Part shown: piece by piece, positions 51,130-60,322 of the stretch
Numbering within the stretch: the stretch's first letter is position 1
Layout of the letters: each line of letters opens with the position of its first letter
Source of the DNA: a bacterium
GTDB lineage: Bacteria > UBP6 > UBA1177
NCBI GenBank assembly: GCA_017963125.1
Contig: JAGCUA010000082.1
Coordinates: 1-64,000 of the forward strand
DNA: 64,000 nt
Direction: 5' to 3'
Made by a program: the position numbers and the translations under genes
The notes under the pieces: generated by a model
Databases searched by the model: none
Told to the model about the DNA's origin: nothing
Seen by the model: the letters and a program-made list of their open reading frames with translations, nothing else

Positions 51130-53220
51130 TTACTGATTAAGCCACTTTTCGAATGCTTCGAACGAAAGCTCTCTTCCGAGGAAGTCGCGGACCATCTGCA
51201 TACCGTCTTTCGCGCCGCCTGCTTTGAGGACCTGGTCTCTGTATTTGCCCATGATTTCCGGGTTCATGAGGCCGCCGTTCTGCATGATGTAGCCGTAGAA
51301 ATCTTTTGCGATCGAAAGCGACCACATGTAGGTGTAGTAGTTCGAGCTGTAGCCGTCAAGGTGTCCGAAATTCTCGATCTGGTGAGTCTCTTCATAGGTT
51401 TTCCACGGAGAGTATTCTCTTTCGGTCTTCTTTTCGAAAGCGTGGTGGTTGAAACCTTCGGCATCCGGATCCTGAAGGTAAACTTCAAGCGAAAGGATCG
51501 CGAGGTAAAGCTGTCTCGAAGTGTGGAGACCTTTGCCGAATTCATCCGATTTTCTCATTTTTTCTACAAGTTCTGCCGGGATCGGTTCGCCTGCGTCATT
51601 GGTTGCCCAAAGCTGGAGGATAGGAGCGTCCCAGACATATTCTTCCATGAACTGCGAGGGAGTTTCGACGAAATCGCGCTGGCAGTTTGTTCCTGCGAAA
51701 CGGACATATTTGTTGTCTTTCGCAAGTATTCCGTTGATGAGGTGTCCGAACTCGTGGAAAAGAGTCTGGACGCTGTCGTGGCCGACATAAGCTTTGCCGT
51801 TTACCGGTGTCGGGAAGTTGCCGACGATAGCCATTCTCGGAAGTCTTCCTTTGATTCCCTGCTCGTTGGTGAACATTGCGAAATGTTTGTATTTGTTCTC
51901 ACGCGGATAGAGGTCAAGGTCGAAAGTTCCGATTTTTTCGCCGTTCGAGTAAACGTCGTAGGAAAGAATGCTTTCGTGCCATACGTCGTCGCGTTTGATC
52001 TGTTTGAACTCAAGGCCGAAAATCTTTGAATTTACTGTGAAAATTCCGTTCAAAACCTTCTGGATCTCGAAGTAGGGGCGAACTGCTTCCGGGTCGTAGT
52101 TGAACTTTTCCATTCTGACAAGGCGCGGAATGTAGAATCTGTCCCACGGCTCGACTTCGACATCGTCTTTGCCAGTAAGCTGTTTTTTCTTCGCAAGAAG
52201 TATTTCAGCTTCTTTCTTTGCATAAGGCATCGATATCGCTGCGATTTTCTTTACAAAATTCTCTGCGTTCTCCGGATTTCCGATCATAAGTTTCGCTTCG
52301 GAATATTCGGGCCAGTTTTTGTAACCAAGAAGGTTAGCAAGTTTCTTTCTTGCTTTTAAAAGCTTGTCAAAAACCTCTTCGTTTGAAGGATAAGCGACAT
52401 TCTGAGCGAGGAAGTACATCTCTTTTCTCAGAGTTTCGTCGTCAGCCGACTCCAATACCGGGAAATAATCCGGATAGTCGGTCGTGAGGGTTATCATGCC
52501 TTTTTCGTCTTTCGCATGGCCGTTGATAAAGTCTTCGGGAAGTCCTTTCAGCCTTTCAGGAGCGACTTTGATGCTCTTTCTGTCGGATGCGATGTTTGCG
52601 TTGAACTGCTGCGAAATAGCGACAAGCTCAGCGTTGACTTTTTTGATCTCCTCGCGGGTCTTCTCGTCTTTGTCGACGCCCGAACGTTTGAAATCGTCGA
52701 TGACGTCTGCAAGGAAACGTTTGTCTTCTGCGTCAAACTCCGGATCGTCAGCCGGGATAGCCGCCATAACCTTGTAAAGGTCCGCGTCGAGAGTGATTTC
52801 GGAAAGGATCGCCATAAGTTCGCTTTCAGCTGCCATTGCCGCGTTTCTCATTCCTTCGTCGGGGTGGTTCATCTCGTAGATCTCGATTTTTCCCCAAGCG
52901 TCCTCGATTTTTACTTCGAAGCTGTTGAAAAGCTGAAGTTTTTCGATGTTTTTTCTTCCTTCCGGATTTGCTTTGATGTCTGCGATGATTGCTTTTACAG
53001 CTGCGAACTCGTCAGCACAGTGCTTGTAGAAAGCGTTTCCTTTTTCCCCGAAATCGGGAGCTTTTTCTTCAGCTTTTTCAGGCTGTGCAGGCTGAGCCTG
53101 TTCTGTTTGTGCCGGGGTTTCCGACTGCTTTGCGGGTTCTTCGTCTTTTGCCGGCTGGCTTCCGCATGAAGCGAAGAAAAATCCGGCAATAACTGTCAGA
53201 ATGACCAATCTTTTTTTCAT
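51130..53220 (-). CDS. M3-family metallopeptidase lipoprotein
   Basis: A 696-residue M3 peptidase (oligopeptidase/thimet type). I start at the ATG at 53220, which has AAAGGAGGAAAAA before it, giving a lipoprotein signal KKRLVILTVIAGFFFASC. A linker rich in Glu, Ala, Pro and Gln follows, then the helical M3 fold with zinc motif HEFGHLING (HExxH) and the later NYYTYMWSLSIAKDFYGY. M3 enzymes trim short peptides; most are cytoplasmic, so an exported lipidated form suggests peptide scavenging in the periplasm or at the surface. Confidence 0.9.
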   Translation of the reverse strand: MKKRLVILTVIAGFFFASCGSQPAKDEEPAKQSETPAQTEQAQPAQPEKAEEKAPDFGEKGNAFYKHCADEFAAVKAIIADIKANPEGRKNIEKLQLFNSFEVKIEDAWGKIEIYEMNHPDEGMRNAAMAAESELMAILSEITLDADLYKVMAAIPADDPEFDAEDKRFLADVIDDFKRSGVDKDEKTREEIKKVNAELVAISQQFNANIASDRKSIKVAPERLKGLPEDFINGHAKDEKGMITLTTDYPDYFPVLESADDETLRKEMYFLAQNVAYPSNEEVFDKLLKARKKLANLLGYKNWPEYSEAKLMIGNPENAENFVKKIAAISMPYAKKEAEILLAKKKQLTGKDDVEVEPWDRFYIPRLVRMEKFNYDPEAVRPYFEIQKVLNGIFTVNSKIFGLEFKQIKRDDVWHESILSYDVYSNGEKIGTFDLDLYPRENKYKHFAMFTNEQGIKGRLPRMAIVGNFPTPVNGKAYVGHDSVQTLFHEFGHLINGILAKDNKYVRFAGTNCQRDFVETPSQFMEEYVWDAPILQLWATNDAGEPIPAELVEKMRKSDEFGKGLHTSRQLYLAILSLEVYLQDPDAEGFNHHAFEKKTEREYSPWKTYEETHQIENFGHLDGYSSNYYTYMWSLSIAKDFYGYIMQNGGLMNPEIMGKYRDQVLKAGGAKDGMQMVRDFLGRELSFEAFEKWLNQ

Positions 53221-53311
53221 TTTTTCCTCCTTTTTATGAAAAAACATTGCCTTTTTAAAGCGCAAAATTCTAAAGAATAATGGGGAAGTGTCAAATTTTT
53301 GGTCGTTCAGC

Positions 53312-55624
53312 CTAATATCCGACTTTGTGTCCGATGCCGCTGTCGTTTTTCTTTTCCTTCTGCATTTTGCAGAGTTCTTCGATTATGAATGAGTGGTCGA
53401 TTTCCGACTGGTTCATGAAGCGTATTTTCTGGGAAAGCACGCCGAAGTCGCCGGGTGTTGCTGAATTGTAGCGTTCGAGGCGGCGGATCTCGTCATCGGT
53501 GAACTCTAAACTGCTGAAATAGCGGTCCATCATGCAGCTGATCCCTTCCCGTGTCATGGGTTTGAACTCGACGATTATGTGGAAACGGCGGTTCATTGCG
53601 GGGTCGAGGATCTTTTTCAGGTTCGAGGTACAGATAAAGATGCCGTTGAATTCCTCCATCTGTGTCAAGAGCTCGTTCACCTGGGTGCGTTCCCATGAAT
53701 GCTGCGCGCTTTCGCGGTTTGCGAAGAAGGAGTCGGCTTCATCGAGCAGAAGTATGCTGTTTGTTTTTTCAGCTTCGGCAAAGGCGTCGCGGATAAGTTT
53801 TTCTGTGTTGCCTACATACATGTCAAGCAGATCTGACGCGCGTTTGAGAAGGATCTTCTTCCCGAGTTTGTCCGCTATGTATCTTGCAAATTCAGTCTTT
53901 CCTGTTCCGCTGATGCCGTAGAAGAGCATTCTTATTCCGTTTTCGGCTGAGCGGTTCGTTTTTGCGAAGTTTTCGGCATTTCCTATCATTTCAACGATCT
54001 TTACCGGGGAAACGTCGGTGTTCAGTGCACTCATGTCGTATGCCGGGCTCAGTTTTCTGCGCATCGTTGCTTTTCCGTTCGTCAGAAGTGCCGAGTTCTC
54101 TTTCAGGATCGTTTTGATGCAGCTGATAAGCTGTTTCGGATCCGTGCTGCCGAGGCTTTTTATCGTTTTTACGACATTGTCGACAGATGCTCCGGTGATG
54201 CTGTATTTTTCGATGAGGTCGAGTATCTGTGAATTTATGCTGCTTTCAAGTCCGAGCGGGGCGAGTTTCGCAGAAGTGATCCTTCTCAGCTGATTAGCTG
54301 ACATAGCATCGAATTTACAGGAGAAATTGAAGCGGCGGAGAGTCGATTTGTCGATCAGTTCCGTGTGATTTACGATCCAGATTATTTTGTTCCTGCTGTT
54401 TTCGAGCATTTTGTTGACCACACCTTTTTTGGGCGAGGCGATACGCATTCCGTATATTCCCTGAGCGCTTGTTTCGAGCATGGTTTCAGCTTCGTCGATT
54501 ATCAGTACTGAATCGGGATGCGGGATCGAAAGGAGGAGATTGAGGCGGCAGAGGATGTTGTCGTTAGAGTAGCGTTTTATCGAAAGTTCAGCTTCGTTTT
54601 TGAAGATGAGCGGCTTCAATCCTGAGGCTTTTACTAAAGATTTAGCGTATTCTGTTTTTCCGCTTCCCGCTTTGCCGTACAAAAGGATCGAGATGTTTTC
54701 TTCGCCTGTAAGCATCCGCTGGATTATGGTGTTTGTCTCTTTGTTCGTGCTGAATGAGGAAAGATCGTAGGCTTCGGAGCAGTCGCCGTCTTTCAAAAGA
54801 TCGGCAAAAAAGATGTTGAGGCTTTTGTTTGCGATGCTTTCCACCGCCTCGTCTTCAAGGTCTCCGTTTTCGTCGATGAAACCGAACGATCTGAGGGCGC
54901 CGCTTGCACAGACTAAGGAATTGTATGTCAGATTGTCTATCCCGAGCACTTTTTTGCGGAATTCGAGGAGCTGGCTTTCAGGAAGATCATCGGCGATTTT
55001 TCCTATCGGCGACTTCGATTCGCAGCGGAACAGAAAGACAAGGAAGCGGCGTTCCAGCTCGGTAAGTCCGAGAGATTCGTCTATAAAATCGACTGATGAA
55101 GTGTCGTTGAGAGCCTGCTTTACGTGAGACGGGATCTCATCGAGAGGAAGGAGTTTTTTTACAGGTTCTTTTTTGAGAAAGAAATTCGCAATAAGGTCGG
55201 CGAAGAAACGGTTTACGCCGTTTGCAGCGTAGAAGCATCTGTAAAGATTGACTAACTCTTTGTCGATTCTGGAATTCACTCTTAAGAGCATACGGTCGAC
55301 TTCCTGATCTTCCTCGTATTCGTATTTGATGGGGCCTCCGTCGAAAGAAAGGTGTCTTTCTTTTTTCGGGATGGATTTGAAAATCCCCCTCTTCTTTGCC
55401 GAAAGAACAAAGTTTTCTGTAAAATCATTGATGTTTTTTGAGACGCCGAACTCTACGGCCATCCTCTTGAAAAGTTTGTAAATCTCCTGGTAGCTGCAGA
55501 ATTCGATTTCTTCGTTGATCTCTGAAATACAGTAAAGATAGTAGGCGAGGCTGTAGTAATCGTTGGTGGTGCAGTCTTCCATCATTCTTCTGGTGTTGGA
55601 TCTGAAATGCGGGATCTTACTCAT
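53312..55624 (-). CDS. Protein with two AAA+ ATPase domains
   Basis: A 770-residue protein. Residues 1 to about 290 are a poorly recognised helical region. AAA domain 1 has Walker A LYGKAGSGKTEYAK (about 310-325) and Walker B SVLIIDEAETML; AAA domain 2 has FYGISGTGKTEFAR (about 565-580), SILLLDEADSFF, and a sensor/arginine-finger stretch IDPAMNRRF-like (ILDPAMNRRFHI). The second domain resembles SpoVK/FtsH-type AAA proteins. Such tandem AAA proteins usually unfold or remodel other proteins as hexamers. Own promoter region upstream (280-base gap). Target unknown. Confidence 0.8.
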   Translation of the reverse strand: MSKIPHFRSNTRRMMEDCTTNDYYSLAYYLYCISEINEEIEFCSYQEIYKLFKRMAVEFGVSKNINDFTENFVLSAKKRGIFKSIPKKERHLSFDGGPIKYEYEEDQEVDRMLLRVNSRIDKELVNLYRCFYAANGVNRFFADLIANFFLKKEPVKKLLPLDEIPSHVKQALNDTSSVDFIDESLGLTELERRFLVFLFRCESKSPIGKIADDLPESQLLEFRKKVLGIDNLTYNSLVCASGALRSFGFIDENGDLEDEAVESIANKSLNIFFADLLKDGDCSEAYDLSSFSTNKETNTIIQRMLTGEENISILLYGKAGSGKTEYAKSLVKASGLKPLIFKNEAELSIKRYSNDNILCRLNLLLSIPHPDSVLIIDEAETMLETSAQGIYGMRIASPKKGVVNKMLENSRNKIIWIVNHTELIDKSTLRRFNFSCKFDAMSANQLRRITSAKLAPLGLESSINSQILDLIEKYSITGASVDNVVKTIKSLGSTDPKQLISCIKTILKENSALLTNGKATMRRKLSPAYDMSALNTDVSPVKIVEMIGNAENFAKTNRSAENGIRMLFYGISGTGKTEFARYIADKLGKKILLKRASDLLDMYVGNTEKLIRDAFAEAEKTNSILLLDEADSFFANRESAQHSWERTQVNELLTQMEEFNGIFICTSNLKKILDPAMNRRFHIIVEFKPMTREGISCMMDRYFSSLEFTDDEIRRLERYNSATPGDFGVLSQKIRFMNQSEIDHSFIIEELCKMQKEKKNDSGIGHKVGY

Positions 55625-55904
55625 CTTTCCGTTCCTCCGTAATTAGTTTTTATTTTTCCGGCAAAACAATGTACGCACAGAATGAGTTATGTGTTCTGCC
55701 TTATTAAAAAAATTTTTAGTTTATAAAACGGTTCTTCCTGACAACTCACGCGCACTGTTTAAACAATGCTGAAAACGATAAGTCCTCCGTCGCAAAATTA
55801 AGAAGAATATTTTAGTAGATCTTTAGAAAAAAGCAAGTCTTTTTCGAAAAAAATTTTTAATTAGTAAAAATAAGGATTTATTTCCGGTCTGAACTGTTTT
55901 TTTG
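55625..55904. promoter_or_regulatory. Upstream region of the double AAA+ gene
   Basis: A 280-base AT-rich gap between guaA and the AAA+ gene on the same strand. Minus-strand candidate promoter TTGCTT then TAAAAT (spacer 16) lies around 55810-55840, and an imperfect palindrome centred on GTTTAAAC is near 55757-55764. No gene or clear terminator seen. Confidence 0.3.
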
Positions 55905-57437
55905 CTATTCCCACTCGATCGTAGCCGGCGGTTTCGAACTGATGTCGATAACGACGCGGTTGATCCTTTTGACTTCGTTGATTATGCGGGAACTTACTTT
56001 TTTGAGGAATTTCGGGTCGAATTCGAACCAGTCCGCGGTCATGAAGTCGTCCGTTTTGACGGCACGGAGAGCGACGACGTATTCGTATGTGCGGCAGTCG
56101 CCCATGACTCCGACGGTTTTGACGGGAAGGAGAACGACGAATGCCTGCGAAATTTCGTCGTAAAGACCGGCGTTTCTGATCTCCTCGATGAAAATGTGGT
56201 CCGCTTCCTTGAGGATATCGCACTTTTCGCCTGTGACTTCGCCAAGGATCCTGACTGCAAGGCCCGGTCCTGGGAAGGGATGGCGCTTGATGAGCTTTTC
56301 GGGAAGGCCGAGTTTGAGCCCGAGTTCGCGAACTTCGTCCTTGAAGAGGTCACGCAGCGGTTCCACGAGTTTCAGTTTCATGTCTTCTGGAAGGCCGCCG
56401 ACATTATGGTGGCTTTTTATCGTGGTCGAGGCACCTTTTTTGTTGACTGAACTTTCGATCACATCGGGATAGATCGTTCCCTGAGCTAAGAAATCGGCAT
56501 CTTTTATTTTGTTTGCCTCGCGCTCGAAAACTTCGATGAAAGTGTTGCCGATGATCTTTCTTTTCTTTTCGGGTTCTGTGACACCTGCGAGTTTGCCGAG
56601 AAATTCGTCACGAGCATCAACAACGATGAGGTTGAGCATATCCTTGAAGTTCGCCTCGACTTCTTCGCGCTCGTTTTTACGGAGTAAACCGTTGTCAACG
56701 AAGATCGCGGTGAGATTTTTGCCGATCGCGCGTGCTAAAAGTGCCGCCGTGACAGACGAATCGACTCCGCCCGAAAGACCGAGGACCACTTTTTTATCCT
56801 GGATCGTGTTTTTGAGGTTTTCAGTCGCAATCTTTATGTAGTTATCCATTTTCCACTCAGCTTTCGCTCCGCAAACTTCAAAGAGGAAGTTCGAAAGCAT
56901 CTTTCTTCCTTCGAGAGAGTGGTTTACCTCCGGATGGAACTGTACTGCATAGATTTTTTTCTCGTCGTTTCCTATCGCGGCAAAAGGGATCGTGTCGGTC
57001 TTTGCGATCGGATAAAATCCCTGCGGGATCTCAGAAACATAGTCGCTGTGGCTCATCCAGACCTGCGTTTTGAGCGAAATTCCTTTGAAAAAAGGAGATT
57101 CAGGAGCGAGGTTTTCGATGTAAGCGCGGCCGTATTCGCGGCTTTTTCCGCTGCTGAGCTTTCCGCCGAGACGCGAGGATGTGAGCTGCATTCCGTAGCA
57201 GATGCCAAGTATCGGGATCCCGAGCTCGAAAATTTTCGGATCGACATCGGGTGCCCCTTCATCGTTGACTGAAGAGGGACCGCCTGAGAAAATTATTCCG
57301 ACAGGTGCAAAATCCTTAATGAAATCAAGCGAAACATCGAACGGTTTGAGCTCGCAGTAAACGTTCATCTCTCTTATTCTTCTTGCAATGAGCTGGTTAT
57401 ACTGTGAACCGAAATCCAAAATAAGAATCTTATCCAT
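55905..57437 (-). CDS. guaA: GMP synthase (glutamine-hydrolysing)
   Basis: A 510-residue GuaA. The class I glutamine amidotransferase domain comes first ([18 protein letters not shown], then [10 protein letters not shown] with the nucleophilic Cys, and [10 protein letters not shown]), then the ATP pyrophosphatase loop [12 protein letters not shown] and the C-terminal dimerisation part ending PPATIEWE. It aminates XMP to GMP. The ribosome site upstream is duplicated in tandem (AGGAGGTTTTT repeated). Confidence 0.97.
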   Translation of the reverse strand: MDKILILDFGSQYNQLIARRIREMNVYCELKPFDVSLDFIKDFAPVGIIFSGGPSSVNDEGAPDVDPKIFELGIPILGICYGMQLTSSRLGGKLSSGKSREYGRAYIENLAPESPFFKGISLKTQVWMSHSDYVSEIPQGFYPIAKTDTIPFAAIGNDEKKIYAVQFHPEVNHSLEGRKMLSNFLFEVCGAKAEWKMDNYIKIATENLKNTIQDKKVVLGLSGGVDSSVTAALLARAIGKNLTAIFVDNGLLRKNEREEVEANFKDMLNLIVVDARDEFLGKLAGVTEPEKKRKIIGNTFIEVFEREANKIKDADFLAQGTIYPDVIESSVNKKGASTTIKSHHNVGGLPEDMKLKLVEPLRDLFKDEVRELGLKLGLPEKLIKRHPFPGPGLAVRILGEVTGEKCDILKEADHIFIEEIRNAGLYDEISQAFVVLLPVKTVGVMGDCRTYEYVVALRAVKTDDFMTADWFEFDPKFLKKVSSRIINEVKRINRVVIDISSKPPATIEWE

Positions 57438-57464
57438 GAAAACCTCCTAAAAACCTCCTAAAAA

Positions 57465-57567
57465 CCTCACTGACCTTTTGTTCCCCTCTCCATTGTGGCG
57501 GGGGGACGTAGAGACGTCATATTATGGCGTCTCGAGAAAAATCCACGACCTCTGAGACGTGCGTCTC
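57465..57567. repeat. Dispersed repeat A and two repeat-B hairpins, copy 3
   Basis: CCTCACTGACC then TTCCCCTCTCCATTGTGGCG resembles repeat A; GAGACG...CGTCTC hairpins follow at 57511-57533 and, with a 2-base loop, at 57554-57567. The block lies between dxs and guaA, which are on the same strand, so the hairpins would be transcribed between them. It is the densest cluster of repeat B in the window. Confidence 0.65.
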
Positions 57568-57629
57568 TATCTCAAAACCGCCGCATTATATTTAATTTCT
57601 GGAAAAAATCCACGTGTTTCTGCGGTAAT

Positions 57630-59474
57630 TCAGATCCCTTTTACCGCTTCGATTATGCTTTCGGCATCAATGCCTTCGATCCTTCTGAGTTCCTTCTGCG
57701 TTCCGTGGGTCGAAAATGTGTCGCGGATTCCGAGGATCGTGCACGGGATGTTCATTCTGAGTCCGCTCAGTTTTTCAAGTATCGCCGATCCTGCACCGCC
57801 GGCTGCAATGCCGTCTTCGACAGTAATTATCTGCTTTATTCCGTGCTTTCCGATAAGCTCGAAAAGTTCTTCTGGAAGCGGTTTTACGAATTTTAGATCG
57901 TAGACAAACGGGGATATGCCCGATTTTTCAAGTTTCCCGGCTGCCTCAAGCGCGAAAACGGTCGTTATTCCGATACCGACGATCATGATTTTGTCCTTTC
58001 CGCTTTTCAGTAACTCGCCGGTGCAGGTTTTGAGCGGAGTCAGGCGGTTTGACGGGCGTTTCCCGCTACCGCTTCCTCTCGGATAGCGGATCGCAACGGG
58101 GGAATGCATGGTGAGGGAAAATTCGATCATTCTTGCCATTTCTGATTCGTCGCGCGGCGCCATGACGGTCATGTTCGGGATCATCCTGAAGTAGGCGAGA
58201 TCGAAAAGTCCGTGGTGTGTAGCACCGTCTTCACCGACAAGTCCGGCTCTGTCGATAAGGAAAGTTACAGGCAGATTCTGGAGTGCGACATCGTGGACGA
58301 TGTTGTCGAAAGCCCGCTGCAGAAATGTAGAGTATATCGCAACGATCGGGCGCAAGCCGCCTGCGGCAAGACCGGAAGCGAAGGTTACAGCGTGTCCTTC
58401 AGACATTCCGACATCGTAGACTCTTGAAGGATAGGCTTCCTGAAGTTTCCAAAGCCCTGTTCCGTCGGGCATTGCAGCCGTTATTGCCACTAAGTTCGAA
58501 TGTCTTCTGAAAAGACGCGGCAGATAGTCGGCAAGATATGCCGTAAAAGACGGAGAGGCCGGTTTTTTCATATCGCCGGTTTCGATATCAAATGGTGCTA
58601 TGCCGTGGAATTTTCTGGGATTTTCCTCTGCGAATCTGTAACCTTTTCCTTTCACTGTGTGTATGTGCAGAAGGACCGGTTCGTTGTTGTGTTTCAAATC
58701 CTGCAGTGTTTCCACAAGTTCTTCGATATTGTGTCCGTCGACAGGGCCGACATACTGATAGCCGAAACCTTCGAAAAGTATTCCGGGGGTAAGCAAGGAT
58801 TTTGAAGAATTTATGGTTTTCCTAATAATATCAACTATTTTGTCACCGTGAAAGATGGGCGGCAGTTTTGAGATCAGCTGCTTTATCTCTGTTCTCGCGG
58901 AAGAGTATTTCTGCCCCGAAAGTTTGCGGCTGAACCACTTCGAAAGAGCGCCGACAGAAGTTGAAATGAACATGTCGTTGTCGTTGAGGATCGTGATCGT
59001 GTTCCTGCCGAAGCGGTCGACATTGTTCATTGCTTCAAGTGCGAGACCGCTTGTTATCGCGCCGTCTCCGATTACTGAAATCACTTTCGAGCCGTCGCTT
59101 TTCATTCTCATTGCCTCACGCATTCCGAGTCCGGCAGAGATCGAAGTGCCGCCGTGGCCTGTGCCGAAGAAGTCGTATTTCGATTCCGAGATTTTGGGAA
59201 ATCCCGAAATGCCGCCGAAAGTCCTTAGAGTGTCGAAATTTTCGCTTCTGTCGGTAAGCATTTTGTAGGCGTAGGACTGGTGTCCGACATCCCAGATTAC
59301 CTTGTCTTTAGGAAGATCGAAAACTTTGAGCAGGGCTATCGTGAGTTCTACTGTTCCGAGCGACGAAGCGAGGTGGCCGCCCCGTTTGGAAACAGTTTCC
59401 ACCATCTTTTTCCGCGTATCGGCTGCGATTTCAACAAGTTCTTTCAAATCTGCATTTTTTATTCTTTCGATCAT
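57630..59474 (-). CDS. dxs: 1-deoxy-D-xylulose-5-phosphate synthase
   Basis: A 614-residue ThDP enzyme with VIWDVGHQSYAYKMLT, then SVIGDGAITSGLALEAMNN and LNDNDMFIS for the ThDP/Mg site, PVDGHNIEEL, and the second-half EGHAVTFASGLAAGG. It condenses pyruvate and glyceraldehyde-3-phosphate, the first step of the MEP pathway. It follows RsmE by one base on the minus strand, with GGAG before its ATG. Confidence 0.97.
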   Translation of the reverse strand: MIERIKNADLKELVEIAADTRKKMVETVSKRGGHLASSLGTVELTIALLKVFDLPKDKVIWDVGHQSYAYKMLTDRSENFDTLRTFGGISGFPKISESKYDFFGTGHGGTSISAGLGMREAMRMKSDGSKVISVIGDGAITSGLALEAMNNVDRFGRNTITILNDNDMFISTSVGALSKWFSRKLSGQKYSSARTEIKQLISKLPPIFHGDKIVDIIRKTINSSKSLLTPGILFEGFGYQYVGPVDGHNIEELVETLQDLKHNNEPVLLHIHTVKGKGYRFAEENPRKFHGIAPFDIETGDMKKPASPSFTAYLADYLPRLFRRHSNLVAITAAMPDGTGLWKLQEAYPSRVYDVGMSEGHAVTFASGLAAGGLRPIVAIYSTFLQRAFDNIVHDVALQNLPVTFLIDRAGLVGEDGATHHGLFDLAYFRMIPNMTVMAPRDESEMARMIEFSLTMHSPVAIRYPRGSGSGKRPSNRLTPLKTCTGELLKSGKDKIMIVGIGITTVFALEAAGKLEKSGISPFVYDLKFVKPLPEELFELIGKHGIKQIITVEDGIAAGGAGSAILEKLSGLRMNIPCTILGIRDTFSTHGTQKELRRIEGIDAESIIEAVKGI

Positions 59475-59475
59475 T

Positions 59476-60186
59476 TTATTCTCCGGTCTGCAGGTTTATC
59501 AGGTTTCTGACGAAGGCGAGCGTTGCCGTGACGGCGTTTTCCATTCGGAGTATCGGGGTTTTAAGGGAAAACATTCTGAAATTTCTGCTTTCGAAAAAAG
59601 CAGTCTCTTTTTCTGAAAATCCCCCTTCTGCACCGATCCAAAGCATTTTGTCTTTTTTGCTTCTGCAATCGTAACTATTTAAGTTTATTGGCGAATATGG
59701 GTGAAGTGCAATGTGCTCGCAATCCATGCCGGCAAGTTCATCCATCGTTTTCAGAGTGATTTCCGGCAGCCTTGTCCGGCGCGACTGGGATGCGGCAGAT
59801 GCAACTATGGTTTTTAGGCGCGGCATCTTTTTTTCAATAAGTTTCATGTCAGTGTTGGAGTAGTCGGAGCGAAAGATGAAAAATGCGTCCGCACCCGCTT
59901 CGACTCCGTTGCGAAGACACTCTTCGAGAGCTGAAATGTCGGCGGAGGCAAGGGCTGCAAAAAGTTTGGGTCTGTCTTGTAAGTCGCTGTATTTGCTGAT
60001 TATTTTGAAAACGGCGTCTTTGCCTGAGAGTTCGCATTCGGTTTCGAAAACATCTCCTGCCGAGGCAAACGAGACCTTTTCTCCGCTGCGGATCCTGCGG
60101 ACTCTGGTCAAATAATGGAGATCTGTTTCCTCAGGAACAAGCAACCCGTCTGAAATATTGAGCTTTTCTCTGACTAAGTGAATCAT
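59476..60186 (-). CDS. rsmE: 16S rRNA (uracil1498-N3)-methyltransferase
   Basis: A 236-residue SPOUT methyltransferase. I start at the ATG at 60186 (MIHLVREKL), as an earlier frame extension adds a non-homologous stretch. HYLTRVRRIRSGEKVSFA is the N-terminal PUA-like part; SAASQSRRTRLPEI and WIGAEGGFSEKE form the SAM-binding knot. It methylates U1498 of 16S rRNA. Stop and dxs start are one base apart, so the two are co-transcribed. Confidence 0.9.
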   Translation of the reverse strand: MIHLVREKLNISDGLLVPEETDLHYLTRVRRIRSGEKVSFASAGDVFETECELSGKDAVFKIISKYSDLQDRPKLFAALASADISALEECLRNGVEAGADAFFIFRSDYSNTDMKLIEKKMPRLKTIVASAASQSRRTRLPEITLKTMDELAGMDCEHIALHPYSPINLNSYDCRSKKDKMLWIGAEGGFSEKETAFFESRNFRMFSLKTPILRMENAVTATLAFVRNLINLQTGE

Positions 60187-60259
60187 TTCAAAATTTCCGT
60201 ATGCAAAAACCAAAAAACGGACGATCATACCCTATTTTTCGGGAAAATCCACGATGATA

Positions 60260-60287
60260 TTGACTCTTTAAAATTTTTAAGTATAGA
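60260..60287 (+). promoter_or_regulatory. Promoter of the PEGA-domain gene
   Basis: TTGACT (60260-60265) and TATAGA (60282-60287) with a 16-base spacer, 36 bases before the ATG at 60323. Confidence 0.55.
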
Positions 60288-60322
60288 CAATCGGTTTTTT
60301 TGATGTTTTTGAGGAATACAAA

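Noticed and set aside
52516-53169. Plus-strand open frame of 217 codons under the M3 peptidase
   Set aside because: Shadow of a clear metallopeptidase gene; no domain, no start signals.
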